64,000 nucleotides of DNA, from NCBI GenBank assembly GCA_030603665.1, contig JAUVXJ010000003.1, positions 1-64,000 on the forward strand. Reading direction: 5' to 3'. Shown here one piece after another: positions 16,258 to 25,200 of this stretch. The translations under genes were made by a program, and so were the position numbers. The DNA comes from Chloroflexota bacterium (GTDB lineage: Bacteria > Chloroflexota > Anaerolineae > UBA7937 > B3-Chlor). The number at the start of each line of letters is the position of its first letter. Position 1 is the first letter of the stretch. The notes beneath the pieces are model-generated. The model did not search any database, was not told the origin of the DNA, and worked only from the letters and a program-made list of their open reading frames with translations.

Positions 16258-17286
16258 CTAAGCCCTCGTGCCATTCATGTCATTAACCAGCACGATCCGG
16301 TAACGTGCTTTGTTCTCCCTCAATCTCTGAATTGCCTCGTTCACCTGTGACATGGGCATCAGTTCGACCGCGGGTGTAATGCCATGCGCGTGCGCGAACG
16401 AGAGCATCTCCCGCATTGTTGCCCGGTTGCCCAAGAAGGACGTGGTGATCGACAACTGGTGCGCCACGAGGTCAGTTGAATTGAGTTCCAGGTCAGGGAA
16501 GCCAACGAGAACCAGCTTCCCCTTCTTCTTCAATGCGCTCAGCAGCGGCTCCCACTTGAACTTGCCGGGAGCAGTGCATAGCAGCAGGTCGAAGGCGAAC
16601 GCGAGCTCGCGCAGGCTGGATGGGTCCGAAACGATGAAATGGTCTGCGCCGAAGGCAAGCGCCTGCTCCTTCTTCTCTGGGGAGGAGGAAAGTGCGGTTA
16701 CCTCGTATCCGAGGGCGTGCGCAAACTGTATCGCGAGATGGCCCAACCCTCCCACACCGATGACGCCGAGTTTCTGCGACGCTGGCGCGGCGAACGAACG
16801 GAGGGGAGAGTAAACCGTGATGCCGGCGCACATGAGCACCGCGGCTATCTCCGGGGGCATGCCGTCAGGGGGCGGGTAGGCGAAGCGGCTATCCACAGTG
16901 ACCAAGGAGGAGAACCCGCCGTACGGGAGCCAGGTTGCCGTTTGGACGATGTCCATACAAAGCTGCTCTTCTCCCTTCAAGCACCACTCGCACTGCATGC
17001 AACAACGACCCTGCCACCCTATGCCAACCCTGTCCCCTTCCTTCAGTTCGGACGCCTCGGGGCCAAGAGCCGATACATATCCCACGATCTCGTGACCGGG
17101 CACAAAGGGATAGTTGGTTATTCCGTAGTAGTCGTCGATGGCGTGGATGTCAGTGTGGCAGACGCCGCAGTGACTGATAGAAACCCGGACATCATATTCC
17201 CCGAATTTCGGCGGGTCGTACGTAAACGGCTCGAGCGGTTGTCCTACCGCTCTCGTGGCGTATCCCAGGATGGTTGACGGACACAT
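16258..17286 (-). CDS. Zinc-dependent alcohol dehydrogenase (CAD/YahK type)
   Basis: 342 residues. Catalytic zinc ligands Cys40 (SHCGVCHTD) and His65 (GHE), structural zinc cysteines in CCMQCEWCLKGEEQLC (about 95-110) and the NADP-binding glycine motif GVGGLGHLAIQ are all present. Such enzymes reduce aldehydes to alcohols with NADPH. ATG 17286 is chosen because AAAGGGGG lies 8 bases before it. It starts 55 bases after a GTTAGGC box, as cassette cargo would. Confidence 0.92.
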   Translation of the reverse strand: MCPSTILGYATRAVGQPLEPFTYDPPKFGEYDVRVSISHCGVCHTDIHAIDDYYGITNYPFVPGHEIVGYVSALGPEASELKEGDRVGIGWQGRCCMQCEWCLKGEEQLCMDIVQTATWLPYGGFSSLVTVDSRFAYPPPDGMPPEIAAVLMCAGITVYSPLRSFAAPASQKLGVIGVGGLGHLAIQFAHALGYEVTALSSSPEKKEQALAFGADHFIVSDPSSLRELAFAFDLLLCTAPGKFKWEPLLSALKKKGKLVLVGFPDLELNSTDLVAHQLSITTSFLGNRATMREMLSFAHAHGITPAVELMPMSQVNEAIQRLRENKARYRIVLVNDMNGTRA

Positions 17287-17340
17287 TTGGGGAACCCCCT
17301 TTCTGAATCGCGCCAGTTCAACCTCACAAAGGTGATTGCT

Positions 17341-17411
17341 GCCTAACTTATCAATAGGCCGCGATCTTTCCACCTGATCACCGCGTTTGCGACGCTAGGC
17401 CGACGTTTGTC
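17341..17411 (-). other. attC-like site with GTTAGGC box
   Basis: On the minus strand the element runs from GACAAAC (17411-17405) to GTTAGGC (17347-17341). Inside, GTCGGCCTAG and GCGGCCTAT can pair through GGCC. The first half is the same sequence as the end of composite repeats A and B (ACAAACGYCGGCCTGG), linking the repeats to the attC-like sites. Confidence 0.45.
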
Positions 17412-17507
17412 CCAATAACTATGCCGTATGTGAACCCCGCGAATTATCCTCCAAGAGTCTGCCTATCACAAGGTGATACTAGCCACCAGTTCTTCGTCAA
17501 ATCTCTC

Positions 17508-17642
17508 TTAGGCGGAGAATGACGCCCCCGCTGAGTGCTCAGGCCCCGCCCCAGAGAGCGTGATGTCCAGTGCGTCGTTGAAGACATCTACATTGCGTTC
17601 AAGCCACGTGGTGAAGTCCAAAGCTTCGTGCTGCCACACCTC
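17508..17642 (-). pseudogene. Fragment of a DUF4268/PD-(D/E)XK-type nuclease N-terminus
   Basis: A 44-codon frame reads EVWQHEALDFTTWLERNVDV, then FNDALDITLSG, ending in a stop. This is the opening pattern of DUF4268-like nucleases (HE..DFT.WL..N.D.L...L.L). The catalytic core that should follow is absent. It lies directly after tail copy T3, so it is probably cargo that was cut down. Confidence 0.4.
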
Positions 17643-17670
17643 ACGTCGGGTGCTGTTCGCAGCGCCCCGA

Positions 17671-17727
17671 TCATTCCGTCGACGCCTCCACGATTTCTAT
17701 CTCCTCGTCCGATTAGGGACCTCGATC
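17671..17727 (-). repeat. Degenerate tail copy T3
   Basis: Reads DEEIEIVEASTE then stop, with a shifted remnant of the upstream QIE codons. It matches the parent's EEEIAIVEG end with an internal deletion. It is the most decayed of the tail copies. Confidence 0.6.
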
Positions 17728-17823
17728 TGAGCAAGGGTGAGTTGCTTTGAGTTATGGGAGAAGTGGAGGGATGGGGCAAGTGGCGTTGCGGAAGGGTGTG
17801 CCCACGTTTGCAGGGCTGAGTCA

Positions 17824-17854
17824 GACCTCGGAGGTTTTGGAAACCTCCGAGGTC
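17824..17854. repeat. Perfect 14-base inverted repeat
   Basis: GACCTCGGAGGTTT (17824-17837), loop TGG, AAACCTCCGAGGTC (17841-17854). There is no T-run after it. It resembles short dispersed palindromes common in Chloroflexota; it may also act as a terminator for the HEPN-like gene upstream on the minus strand. Confidence 0.7.
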
Positions 17855-17988
17855 TATGGCGGGAAAGCTGGACATCTCAGAGCACACCGATAAGGAAGGC
17901 CAAGAGAGAATGACCTTTAGGATTCTGCCCGATACCTACCGGTTACTCTAAAGACAAAGGGGAAGGTCAAATTCCCGCGCTTGAATGT

Positions 17989-18870
17989 TCAAGTAATCAC
18001 ACTATCCCCTGAGTATCGCTGGTACTCACCCCTGTAATTCAGTACTCGCAAGAAATACTCCCTAAGAATATCTTGACAGTGTTGGTACATTCTCAGCTTG
18101 TCATCAAGATTCAGGTTAGCAATACCTGAATGTATCAGTTCGTTTCGGAGATGAACGACTTTTGACATGTCCAGATTCATACCAACTGACGTTAACATCC
18201 CGTTTAGCAGGTCCTCAAATGTCTTGCGTGGCCCTGGTCTGGTCCCAGCCCCACCGGAATCACGGAAGTATCCTCCAATATACGGGTATCCCTTCTCAAG
18301 TGCGAAAGTGTGCTTGAGATTTTCAAACAACACGAAGGTTGCGATCAGCTTTATCTCGATGGGTTTCTCTTTCTCACTAAGCGTGTAGTAGTCGAACGCG
18401 ATATTCAGTTGGCGAGTCTCTCGAAGTCGTCGAAAGGTGGGCCAAGTTTGCTCTAGGAACGATCTGATCACTTCTCCTCTTCTGATAGGAAGCAGTGGAA
18501 GGAAGTGTTGTACCTGTCCGATAATGGCATGGCAAGCAGCGATGGGACTAACATCGGGGTATTCATAGCCGAAAACGGCAACCTCTGAACTCGTAGCAAG
18601 CGACAGCAGCTCTGAGATATCACGCGCAAGTAATTGAGCACGATCAAAACTCTCAGGCAGCAGATTACGTATCACGAGATCAGTGGTGTATATGGTTTTG
18701 TGCTGGAATTCTTCAAAAGTGCCCGTTATGATGTCGGGTCTTTGGAGAATCTCAATATCAAGCTCATCAAGTTGCAGCCGGACTAGGTTGCGAACACGAC
18801 GTCCACCATCGTAGGTGCAAAGCTCTCCACCGACTATACAGTTGGCGATTAGAGCGCGATAGTCAGCCAT
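17989..18870 (-). CDS. HEPN-motif protein, unknown (possible ribonuclease)
   Basis: 293 residues. The C-terminal helical part holds LRNELIHSG with Arg242, Asn243 and His247, the R-N-x-x-x-H signature of HEPN ribonucleases, as in ApeA-type defence proteins and abortive-infection toxins. The N-terminal half is mixed alpha/beta and not recognised. Base composition is visibly poorer in G+C than neighbours, a sign of recent transfer. It begins 38 bases after the GTTAGGC box of an attC-like site. Cargo-type defence or stress RNase is the best guess. Confidence 0.6.
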   Translation of the reverse strand: MADYRALIANCIVGGELCTYDGGRRVRNLVRLQLDELDIEILQRPDIITGTFEEFQHKTIYTTDLVIRNLLPESFDRAQLLARDISELLSLATSSEVAVFGYEYPDVSPIAACHAIIGQVQHFLPLLPIRRGEVIRSFLEQTWPTFRRLRETRQLNIAFDYYTLSEKEKPIEIKLIATFVLFENLKHTFALEKGYPYIGGYFRDSGGAGTRPGPRKTFEDLLNGMLTSVGMNLDMSKVVHLRNELIHSGIANLNLDDKLRMYQHCQDILREYFLRVLNYRGEYQRYSGDSVIT

Positions 18871-18907
18871 TTATTCCCTGCCATTCCTCAAGTGTGCGAG
18901 CTTCTGC

Positions 18908-18969
18908 GCCTAACGAGTGAGGTCAGCGCCCGCGCGTGTTATTGCGCCGCCCGCTGCCGCGAGTTGTAG
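18908..18969 (-). other. attC-like recombination site
   Basis: Minus strand: CTACAAC (R''), TCGCG, then GGCAGCGGGCGGCGC, an apex, GCGCGGGCGCTGACC, TCACTC and GTTAGGC (R'). The arms pair through GGCAGCG/CGCTGACC with a single unpaired A, the feature that sets strand choice in integron attC sites. It overlaps the end of the GIY-YIG gene, as cassettes commonly do. Confidence 0.6.
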
Positions 18970-19453
18970 GGCCGTGCAAGAGGCGGCCAAGGTGCATCTT
19001 CAGGGCGGCGTAAACGTGCACGAAAGCCAGAGGCTGCGGGTGCTGCTCCAGCTTTGTGTTGTATCGCGGCTGGCGTCCACACTGCTCGCGGAATAGGGTG
19101 ATAAGGGCGTCCTGTAGCTCCTTAGCGTCTTCCTTCGACGCCCTCTCAACCCACACCACGCACAGTTTGTTCGGGAGTGTGCCGCCCCTTATGTCAGTGG
19201 CCATCTTCTGCGAGGCTGTGTGGGCAACTGCTGTTGCCAGCCTCCCTCGGAGGCCCTTTGGGGTGGAATTGGGGCGCAGGCCGGCTTCTCCAACATCAAT
19301 GACGGCGTCACATGTATTTGCTTGACCGACGCGATAGATCACGTACGTACCTGGAGTTTCCGGCACGCTCTTGCTGAACTCCCTCGGGACACTTGCCCTG
19401 CGCCGCGTGCGGGATAGGTCGTAAGGTATGGGATCGCACCAAGCCTGGATCAT
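18923..19453 (-). CDS. GIY-YIG-like nuclease domain protein
   Basis: 176 residues from the ATG at 19453; the open frame extends upstream, but that part lies inside repeat copy B. PGTYVIYRV (about 34-42) and DVGEAGLR (53-60) followed by LRGRLATAV fit a GIY-YIG core with the catalytic arginine and a closing PRYN segment. These domains nick or cleave DNA. The last 15 residues (PTTRGSGRRNNTRGR) are encoded by the attC-like site and are probably not part of the fold. Confidence 0.6.
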   Translation of the reverse strand: MIQAWCDPIPYDLSRTRRRASVPREFSKSVPETPGTYVIYRVGQANTCDAVIDVGEAGLRPNSTPKGLRGRLATAVAHTASQKMATDIRGGTLPNKLCVVWVERASKEDAKELQDALITLFREQCGRQPRYNTKLEQHPQPLAFVHVYAALKMHLGRLLHGPTTRGSGRRNNTRGR

Positions 19454-19511
19454 GTGCCAGCCTACTCTCTGTGCTCTGCGAGCCGCTCTGACAATGGGTA
19501 GCGCCGGCCAG

Positions 19512-19775
19512 CTAATGATTATGCGGACATCGCGCGGCCTAATCACCCCGTCCGGCACACCAGGCCGACGTTTGCCCTAGCACCAAGGTAGATCGGAACG
19601 CCCATCAGCGAGGCCGGAAGGGCTCGCTGTCGGACCACTGTGGGCACTGAACATCTCTCAGTCTCATCACTGGGTTCAATGATCCCGCCCCTCCACGATA
19701 GCGATCTCTTCCTCGGTCAACCCATACAACTCGTACACCAACGCGTCGATCTCCTCATCGGTGGCCTCGATCTAC
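19512..19775 (-). repeat. Composite repeat copy B (contains tail copy T2)
   Basis: The tail (19676-19775) reads IEATDEEIDALVYELYGLTE, then EEIAIVEGRDH and stop, the best match to the parent after T1. The non-coding part then follows the same order as copy A over about 165 bases, ending GATGTCCGCATAATCATTAG. Further upstream the tail frame is interrupted by a stop in CHR*IEA. Confidence 0.82.
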
Positions 19776-19825
19776 CGGTGGCAGCAGTAGCATCTTCACC
19801 ATGCGCGGTAATCCCCCCCTGCGGG

Positions 19826-20749
19826 CTAGCCAACGATGTTATTGTACGCAGCTTCGAAGAGCGGACCCAAGGCGTCAAGGGGTGCGTCAACCTTGTCTAC
19901 CCTATAGAGTACCTGTTTCCACTCATCTTCATAGCGGTGAGGTTCCCAGTCAGACGGCTGGTGTTGCTCCGCAACTTCCCTAGGTACTTTGAAGAAAAGC
20001 GCGAACGACTTGCTGCCTAGCCAGGAGAGCCCGAACACGTTGTAGAAGCCGTGCTTGTAGCCGATGTATCCCTTGTTAAACTTCTTTTCGAGAGGCCAGC
20101 TCCGATCAGAGAGGAACCTGTCTATCCGTTCAGACACGGCAAAGAACATGTCCACGCTTTGGTTGTTCCGATGTTGCTTGTAGAACTCCTTGTCATACAC
20201 GGGCGTCCCCTTGGTGATCCTGCGCGTCGTGGGTGCTTCCGGCTCTCGCTTGTTGACCAGTATGAATTCGTCTTCGTCGACGGCAAACCGCTGCACCTCC
20301 AGTAGGTCCACCTCGTAGTTGATCTTGTTCACCAGACGCAGAACGGCCACCGGAATGGCAGGAGCCATGATGATGATGCGCACTGTCAGATTGTCCCAAT
20401 CGATGCTCACGTCGTCCGGCACATCTTCCGCCTCAAGCCACAGAGCGCGGATGCTATCGGGATTCGTTTCAGCCCAAATTGCGTAGCGCAGCACCTGCGG
20501 AATGATCTCCTCATCGATAGCTCGGTTCTTGAACTCGATGATAACCACGTTGCTCTCCTCGTCCACGCCTACGATGTCCGGCACATCTTTGCGTGAAGGG
20601 GTCCTGACTTGCCGGGAGAGGATGAAGATCTCGCTGAGGATTTCCCTAACATCGTACACGTAGCGCTCAAACTCATCTTCGCTGGTGAAAGGCCTCTCAG
20701 CGAGGTTGGTCGTCCGACCGTCGGCGGAACGCCAGAACAGATTAGGCAT
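19826..20749 (-). CDS. PD-(D/E)XK nuclease-like protein (NucS/DUF91-like N-terminus)
   Basis: 307 residues. VPDIVGVDEESNVVIIEFKN gives the catalytic set Asp58, Glu72, Lys74, with Gln84 in IPQVLRYA, a Q-type PD-(D/E)XK nuclease core near the N-terminus. The C-terminal third (SVDMFFAVSERIDRFL onward) resembles DUF5655-type domains found in the same gene context. An AAAGGAG site lies before the ATG. It follows tail copy T1 and lies downstream of the R-M gene on the same strand, so it may serve in DNA defence. Confidence 0.7.
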   Translation of the reverse strand: MPNLFWRSADGRTTNLAERPFTSEDEFERYVYDVREILSEIFILSRQVRTPSRKDVPDIVGVDEESNVVIIEFKNRAIDEEIIPQVLRYAIWAETNPDSIRALWLEAEDVPDDVSIDWDNLTVRIIIMAPAIPVAVLRLVNKINYEVDLLEVQRFAVDEDEFILVNKREPEAPTTRRITKGTPVYDKEFYKQHRNNQSVDMFFAVSERIDRFLSDRSWPLEKKFNKGYIGYKHGFYNVFGLSWLGSKSFALFFKVPREVAEQHQPSDWEPHRYEDEWKQVLYRVDKVDAPLDALGPLFEAAYNNIVG

Positions 20750-20750
20750 C

Positions 20751-20912
20751 CTAGGCTCCTTTCTGATGTGCCGGCTGTGATTCTCCTTCGACGATAGCGA
20801 TCTCTTCCTCCGTCAACCCATACAACTCATACACCAGCGCGTCGATCTCCTGGTCGGTGGCCTCGATCTGGCGCTCGCAGAGCTCCTGGCCGGCCGGGAT
20901 GGTGGCCGACAT
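20751..20912 (-). repeat. Tail copy T1, an intact 53-codon frame
   Basis: From ATG 20912 the frame reads MSATIPAGQELCERQIEATD, then the parent-like EIDALVYELYGLTEEEIAIVEG, and closes after SQPAHQKGA. It starts just after the stop of the 20922 gene and ends as the ribosome site of the next gene begins. It could be translated as a small protein within the operon, unlike the other tail copies. Confidence 0.7.
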
Positions 20913-20921
20913 TGCATCACC

Positions 20922-22202
20922 CTATTCGTCAAAGAGGAGAGGCCACCCCGAGACAGCGAACCGGAAGAAGTCATCGTTGACGTCTCTCCACACGAAGTCG
21001 CCGGGCACGTATTGCATGAATCCGCTATGGGGATAGCGCTCGTTGAAGTTCTTCTTCCAGCAGAGGGCGAACTCACCAGCACTTCCGTGGTGGGACCCGA
21101 ATACTCCAAAGGTCTCCTGTCGCAGTGAGACATAGCTCACGTGGATATCCTCGCACGGCGCTGGTCGTATGTCAAGCCCTCGGTGGGGGTAAGCCAAGCC
21201 GATGTCCTTGCCTGCAGCGGTAATGTGCACTGGCAGATCCGCTCCCCACAGCGTTGCCACGCCCTCTCGCGGAGCGCTCCACTTGAACTCGTAGTTGTAG
21301 TAGTAGACGCCTAAGATCTTCCAGGGACCGCACTCGAACGGATCAGTCACGTGCCAATTGTCCTGTGCACCACCGGCCTTGCCTTGGTACCAGAAGGGGA
21401 TGTCCCCTCTCCACACGACCCGCCCCCCGGCGTCAAGGTACTTTCTGATCAAGCACGTGTCGTTCCGCACTTCCGCAACGGTGTCGGGCACTATGTCCTG
21501 TGCGAACACGATAAGGGACCTGTGCGCCAAGTGCCTCTGAAGTACCCCGCGAATCCAATGGGCCAATTGCTCAGCGTTCTTCTCTGCAAAGAACCTTCGC
21601 GAGAAGTACTCCCGTGCTTGGCTCGCATTCTCTCCTTTGACCCAGGATCCGGGGTAGTCGCGGTCGTAGTAGACAATCTTCGTCACGTGGTGCGATAGGG
21701 CCGCCGTGGCGCACTTGAGGGCCCGCTCGCTCGCCGCCACTGCCGATCCCCATTCCAGCTCGTCAGGTCTTTCCACCCTATCATCGAAGAGCCTGAGTGC
21801 GTGGTCGCTCAGGGTCGCTAGTGCGAAGGTCAACTTGTCTACTTTGGCCTTTTCGCTTGCATACTTGTCTCTCTCCATATCCAGCTCTGCACGGTACCTC
21901 TCGAGTTGACCTGAGTGGTAAGCGCGAAGCCGTCGGGCCTCGGTCTTCGCGAGTCGAAGCGCGCGCCTGGGGGGTCGCAGCAATGCCGCCCCCACTCCCG
22001 CCACCCAACTCCAGAAACGGGCCCACCTTCGTTGAATGACAAAGTTCCAGACCAGAAGGCCGAACAGGGCTCCCACCGTGGAAAACAGCAGCCTCGCTTC
22101 GTAGCCGATATCCGGGCGCATGAGCGAGAGCAAATACGCCAGCCCTCCCGAAATGGCCCCGGCGACGAGATTCCATAGAAGGTTTGAAGTGTTACGCGGC
22201 AC
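20922..22202 (-). CDS. Membrane-anchored protein with coiled coil, unknown
   Basis: 426 residues: two membrane helices (about 7-27 and 36-56), a basic region, a likely coiled coil (about 85-125, ERYRAELDMERDKYASEKAK) and a large C-terminal domain. A stretch reading DTVAEVRNDTCLIRKYLDAG and GRVVWRGDIPFWYQ resembles the start of a glutamine-amidotransferase-like (ThuA-type) fold, but I cannot confirm it. The start is a GTG 14 bases after the R-M gene stop, so the two are probably coupled. A membrane sensor tied to the R-M system is one possibility. Confidence 0.6.
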   Translation of the reverse strand: MPRNTSNLLWNLVAGAISGGLAYLLSLMRPDIGYEARLLFSTVGALFGLLVWNFVIQRRWARFWSWVAGVGAALLRPPRRALRLAKTEARRLRAYHSGQLERYRAELDMERDKYASEKAKVDKLTFALATLSDHALRLFDDRVERPDELEWGSAVAASERALKCATAALSHHVTKIVYYDRDYPGSWVKGENASQAREYFSRRFFAEKNAEQLAHWIRGVLQRHLAHRSLIVFAQDIVPDTVAEVRNDTCLIRKYLDAGGRVVWRGDIPFWYQGKAGGAQDNWHVTDPFECGPWKILGVYYYNYEFKWSAPREGVATLWGADLPVHITAAGKDIGLAYPHRGLDIRPAPCEDIHVSYVSLRQETFGVFGSHHGSAGEFALCWKKNFNERYPHSGFMQYVPGDFVWRDVNDDFFRFAVSGWPLLFDE

Positions 22203-22216
22203 AGCTCATTTCACTC

Positions 22217-25200
22217 CTATCTAGCCTCGGCCTCGCCCTCCACAATCGCGATCTCCTCCTCCGTCAACCCGTACAACTCGTACACCAGCGCGTCGATCTC
22301 CTCATCCGTAGCTTCGATCTGGCGCTGGTAGAGCTTCTTATCGCCGGGGATGGCGGCCCCGGCCAGCTTCCTGTGCAGGTCCAGCATGCGCTCCACCAAC
22401 GCGACCATCTTGTCATGCTGGGCTTTCTCGGCCCGGTCTGCGTGACTAAGGGTGCGGATGGGTGCACTGTTGATGCTGCGAGCATTGAATCTAGTATAGC
22501 CGCTGAGCTTTGCCGGGCAGATCATCCGAAGGTGATAGGACATCACACCGGAATTGAGGATCCCCAGGATGTAGAGAGGCGAGAGTTGTTCTGGCTCTTC
22601 GATGATTATGCCAGGGCAGTTGGCCCCATTGAATGCTGTCGCACCGGTCAACAGGCCTACGGCTGTGCGGGTGCCGATACCCTTGACCAGCAGCTTGCGG
22701 GGATGAATATAGTCGAAGGAGCCCGCCCGCAAATGACGATACCAGTCTGATCCCTTCGCGTAGAATCTCCGGCTGTCTTTTCGCTCACGCAGAGCATCCT
22801 TGTGACCTACGAGATGCTGGTGGATATTGGGGCACCACCGCCTGAGTTCTGGTTCGAGGATAAGCCTCGGGACGCCTTCTGGCCCTTCACGGTATGGGTA
22901 GATTACCAGCGCGCCAGGTTCCACCTCAGCGTATCGCTGGACCTCGGCCCCTCGGTATGCATACGGCAGGAGCAGGTCCGTCTCCAAATGGAGCTCCTCG
23001 GCAGTCTCCCGCTTGAGGACAAAGGCCCTGTCCATGCCGGTGAGCACTCCGATGTATGCGTTTGCGTATGCGCTGAGCGGTCTCCATTCGATCCGGCGCT
23101 CGCTGAGGAACGTTGGTATATCCAAGCGCCCAAGGTTCCAGGGGCCGTCCGATAGCCCATCCAGATTGATCGTGACCACCTCGGCAGCTTCGATGCCCGG
23201 CAGGTTCAGCTGCTCGCTTCGCCGGATGCGCTTAAGCGCAAGGGAGTCGGATCGGGTTGGGCTCACGATGAGAATCGCAGGGTACGTATGGGCCTTCTGA
23301 AAGACTGGCAGCGAGCCGAAGTCGACTAGTTGGTGCAGTCGTCCATCGGACAGCATGGCCCGCATGTTCCGTCCATAGTCTGTCGACAGCCACTGAGATG
23401 TGCATATGAGGCCGACAAGTCCGCTGTCCCTTGCCAGGGCGAGAGCCCGCTCAATAAACACCAGGGAGAGGTCAGTCTTGCTCGTCGGAGCCCGATAGGA
23501 GTGGAAGAGGTAATCCGCCACGCTGTGCTCGATTCTCTGTATCCTGATGTACGGAGGATTACCAATCACCGCATCGAATCCACCCGCTCGCATAATCTCC
23601 GGGAACTCCTTGTCCCAGTCGAAGGGGTTCACCCGTCGCATCTCCTCCTCGTCGGGGATCAGCTGCCCCTGGAAGTAGTCCGGCCCGATCAAGGAGTTGC
23701 CGCACTTGATGTTCTCCCCCAGGTCGGGCAAGGCCCGCTCCCGCCAGAACTTGAGCTGCTGCACCAGGGTCTCCTGGTTCTCCCCCTCCAGCACCCTGAG
23801 TAACAGGCTGAGCTTGGTCACCTCCACGGCCTGGCGGTCGATGTCCACCCCGTAGATGTTGTTCAGCAGGATACGCTTCTTCTCCCCCGTGGTCAGCCGC
23901 CACTCCCCGCCCCGGCCCTGGTAGATGGTAGGACGCTTGCGTTTGGCCTGTTTCTGGGGGTCGTGCTCCTCGTACCACTGGCGGTGGTAGTCCAGCAGCC
24001 GCTGGTAGGCGCCCAAGAGGAAGGAACCGGACCCGCACGCGGGGTCCAGAATACGCAGATTGGAGATCTGCTTGGGCGTCTTGCCCTCGATCAGGCGTCC
24101 CACGGTCTGCTCCACGATGTACTCCACGATGTAGGAGGGGGTGTAGTAGACGCCCCCTGCCTTCTTGACCTCCGGCTTCTCCTCCACCTTGGCCCGGTGG
24201 CCCGGTGTCAAGCGGATGACCTTGCCCAGGAACTGCTCGTACACCTGGCCCAGGATCTCCGGAGGGAGCACCGAGAACTCGTAGGGACAATCGGGGTAGT
24301 ACAGGCCAGCCAGGATGGGCTTGAGGGTCTTGTCGTCGATGTTGAGAGACTTGGTCAGCGTGTCTTCCTGGAAGTCGAATAGGTCGGAGTTGTACTTCTC
24401 GTCGGCCTGCCGGTACAGCTCCCCCATGCGCTCGTAGATGTTGGGGTCGCCGCTCAGGGCCAGGAGGCGGCCGTAATCCTCGATGCCCCGGTCCTCGCAC
24501 ATGCGCAGGAAGATCAGACGGTCGATGGTGCGCTGCACGGCGAAGTTCAGCTCGTGCACAGAGAGGTCAAGGTTGCGCAGGGCGATGTTGCGGGCCAGGG
24601 TCTCGCGCCAGGACTCGATCTCCTTGAGGAACTCCACGTCCACCTCGCTGGTGCCTCGTTTGCGTCTGGTGTCGTGGACATAGCGGTCGAAGGAGCCTTT
24701 GAGGACTGAGTCCCTGGCGAAGATACCGTAGATCTCATCCAGGCGGTGCAGATACTCGTCGAAGGTGAGGTACAGAATCCGGGCCACACCTGCTTTGTCT
24801 GCGGGCTTGGGGCGACGTCGACAGTCGTAGACGGCGAGCTCTTCAAAGTCGGTGAGGATGCTGAGGGGCAGCTTGGCGCTCCAGGCGTACCGCCGCAGTT
24901 GGTAGGCCGGGCCTACGTCTCCCTTGACCGCCGTGGAGGGCCTCTTGGCTTCCAGGAAGAACTTCCGCACCCCACCTACGCGGAAGCAGTAGTCGGGCGC
25001 CTGGGTGGCGCCGCTGATCTTGATCGCGTCCTCGTGGACCACGCCCTTGTACTGTTCCGCGTACCCCTGGACGTTGCGCACGTCCCAGCCCAGGGCCTCG
25101 AAGAAGGGGTTGATGAACTCCACTCGGACCTGGGTCTCTTTGTAGTCGGAGCGCGTGTAGACGTCGAGGTTGCGAGCGAAGCGCTCCACCAGGCCCTCGA

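Noticed and set aside
23559..24500. Long open frame within the R-M gene in another frame
   Set aside because: Composition is Arg/Gly/Pro-rich shadow of the methylase codons; the R-M frame carries all motifs.
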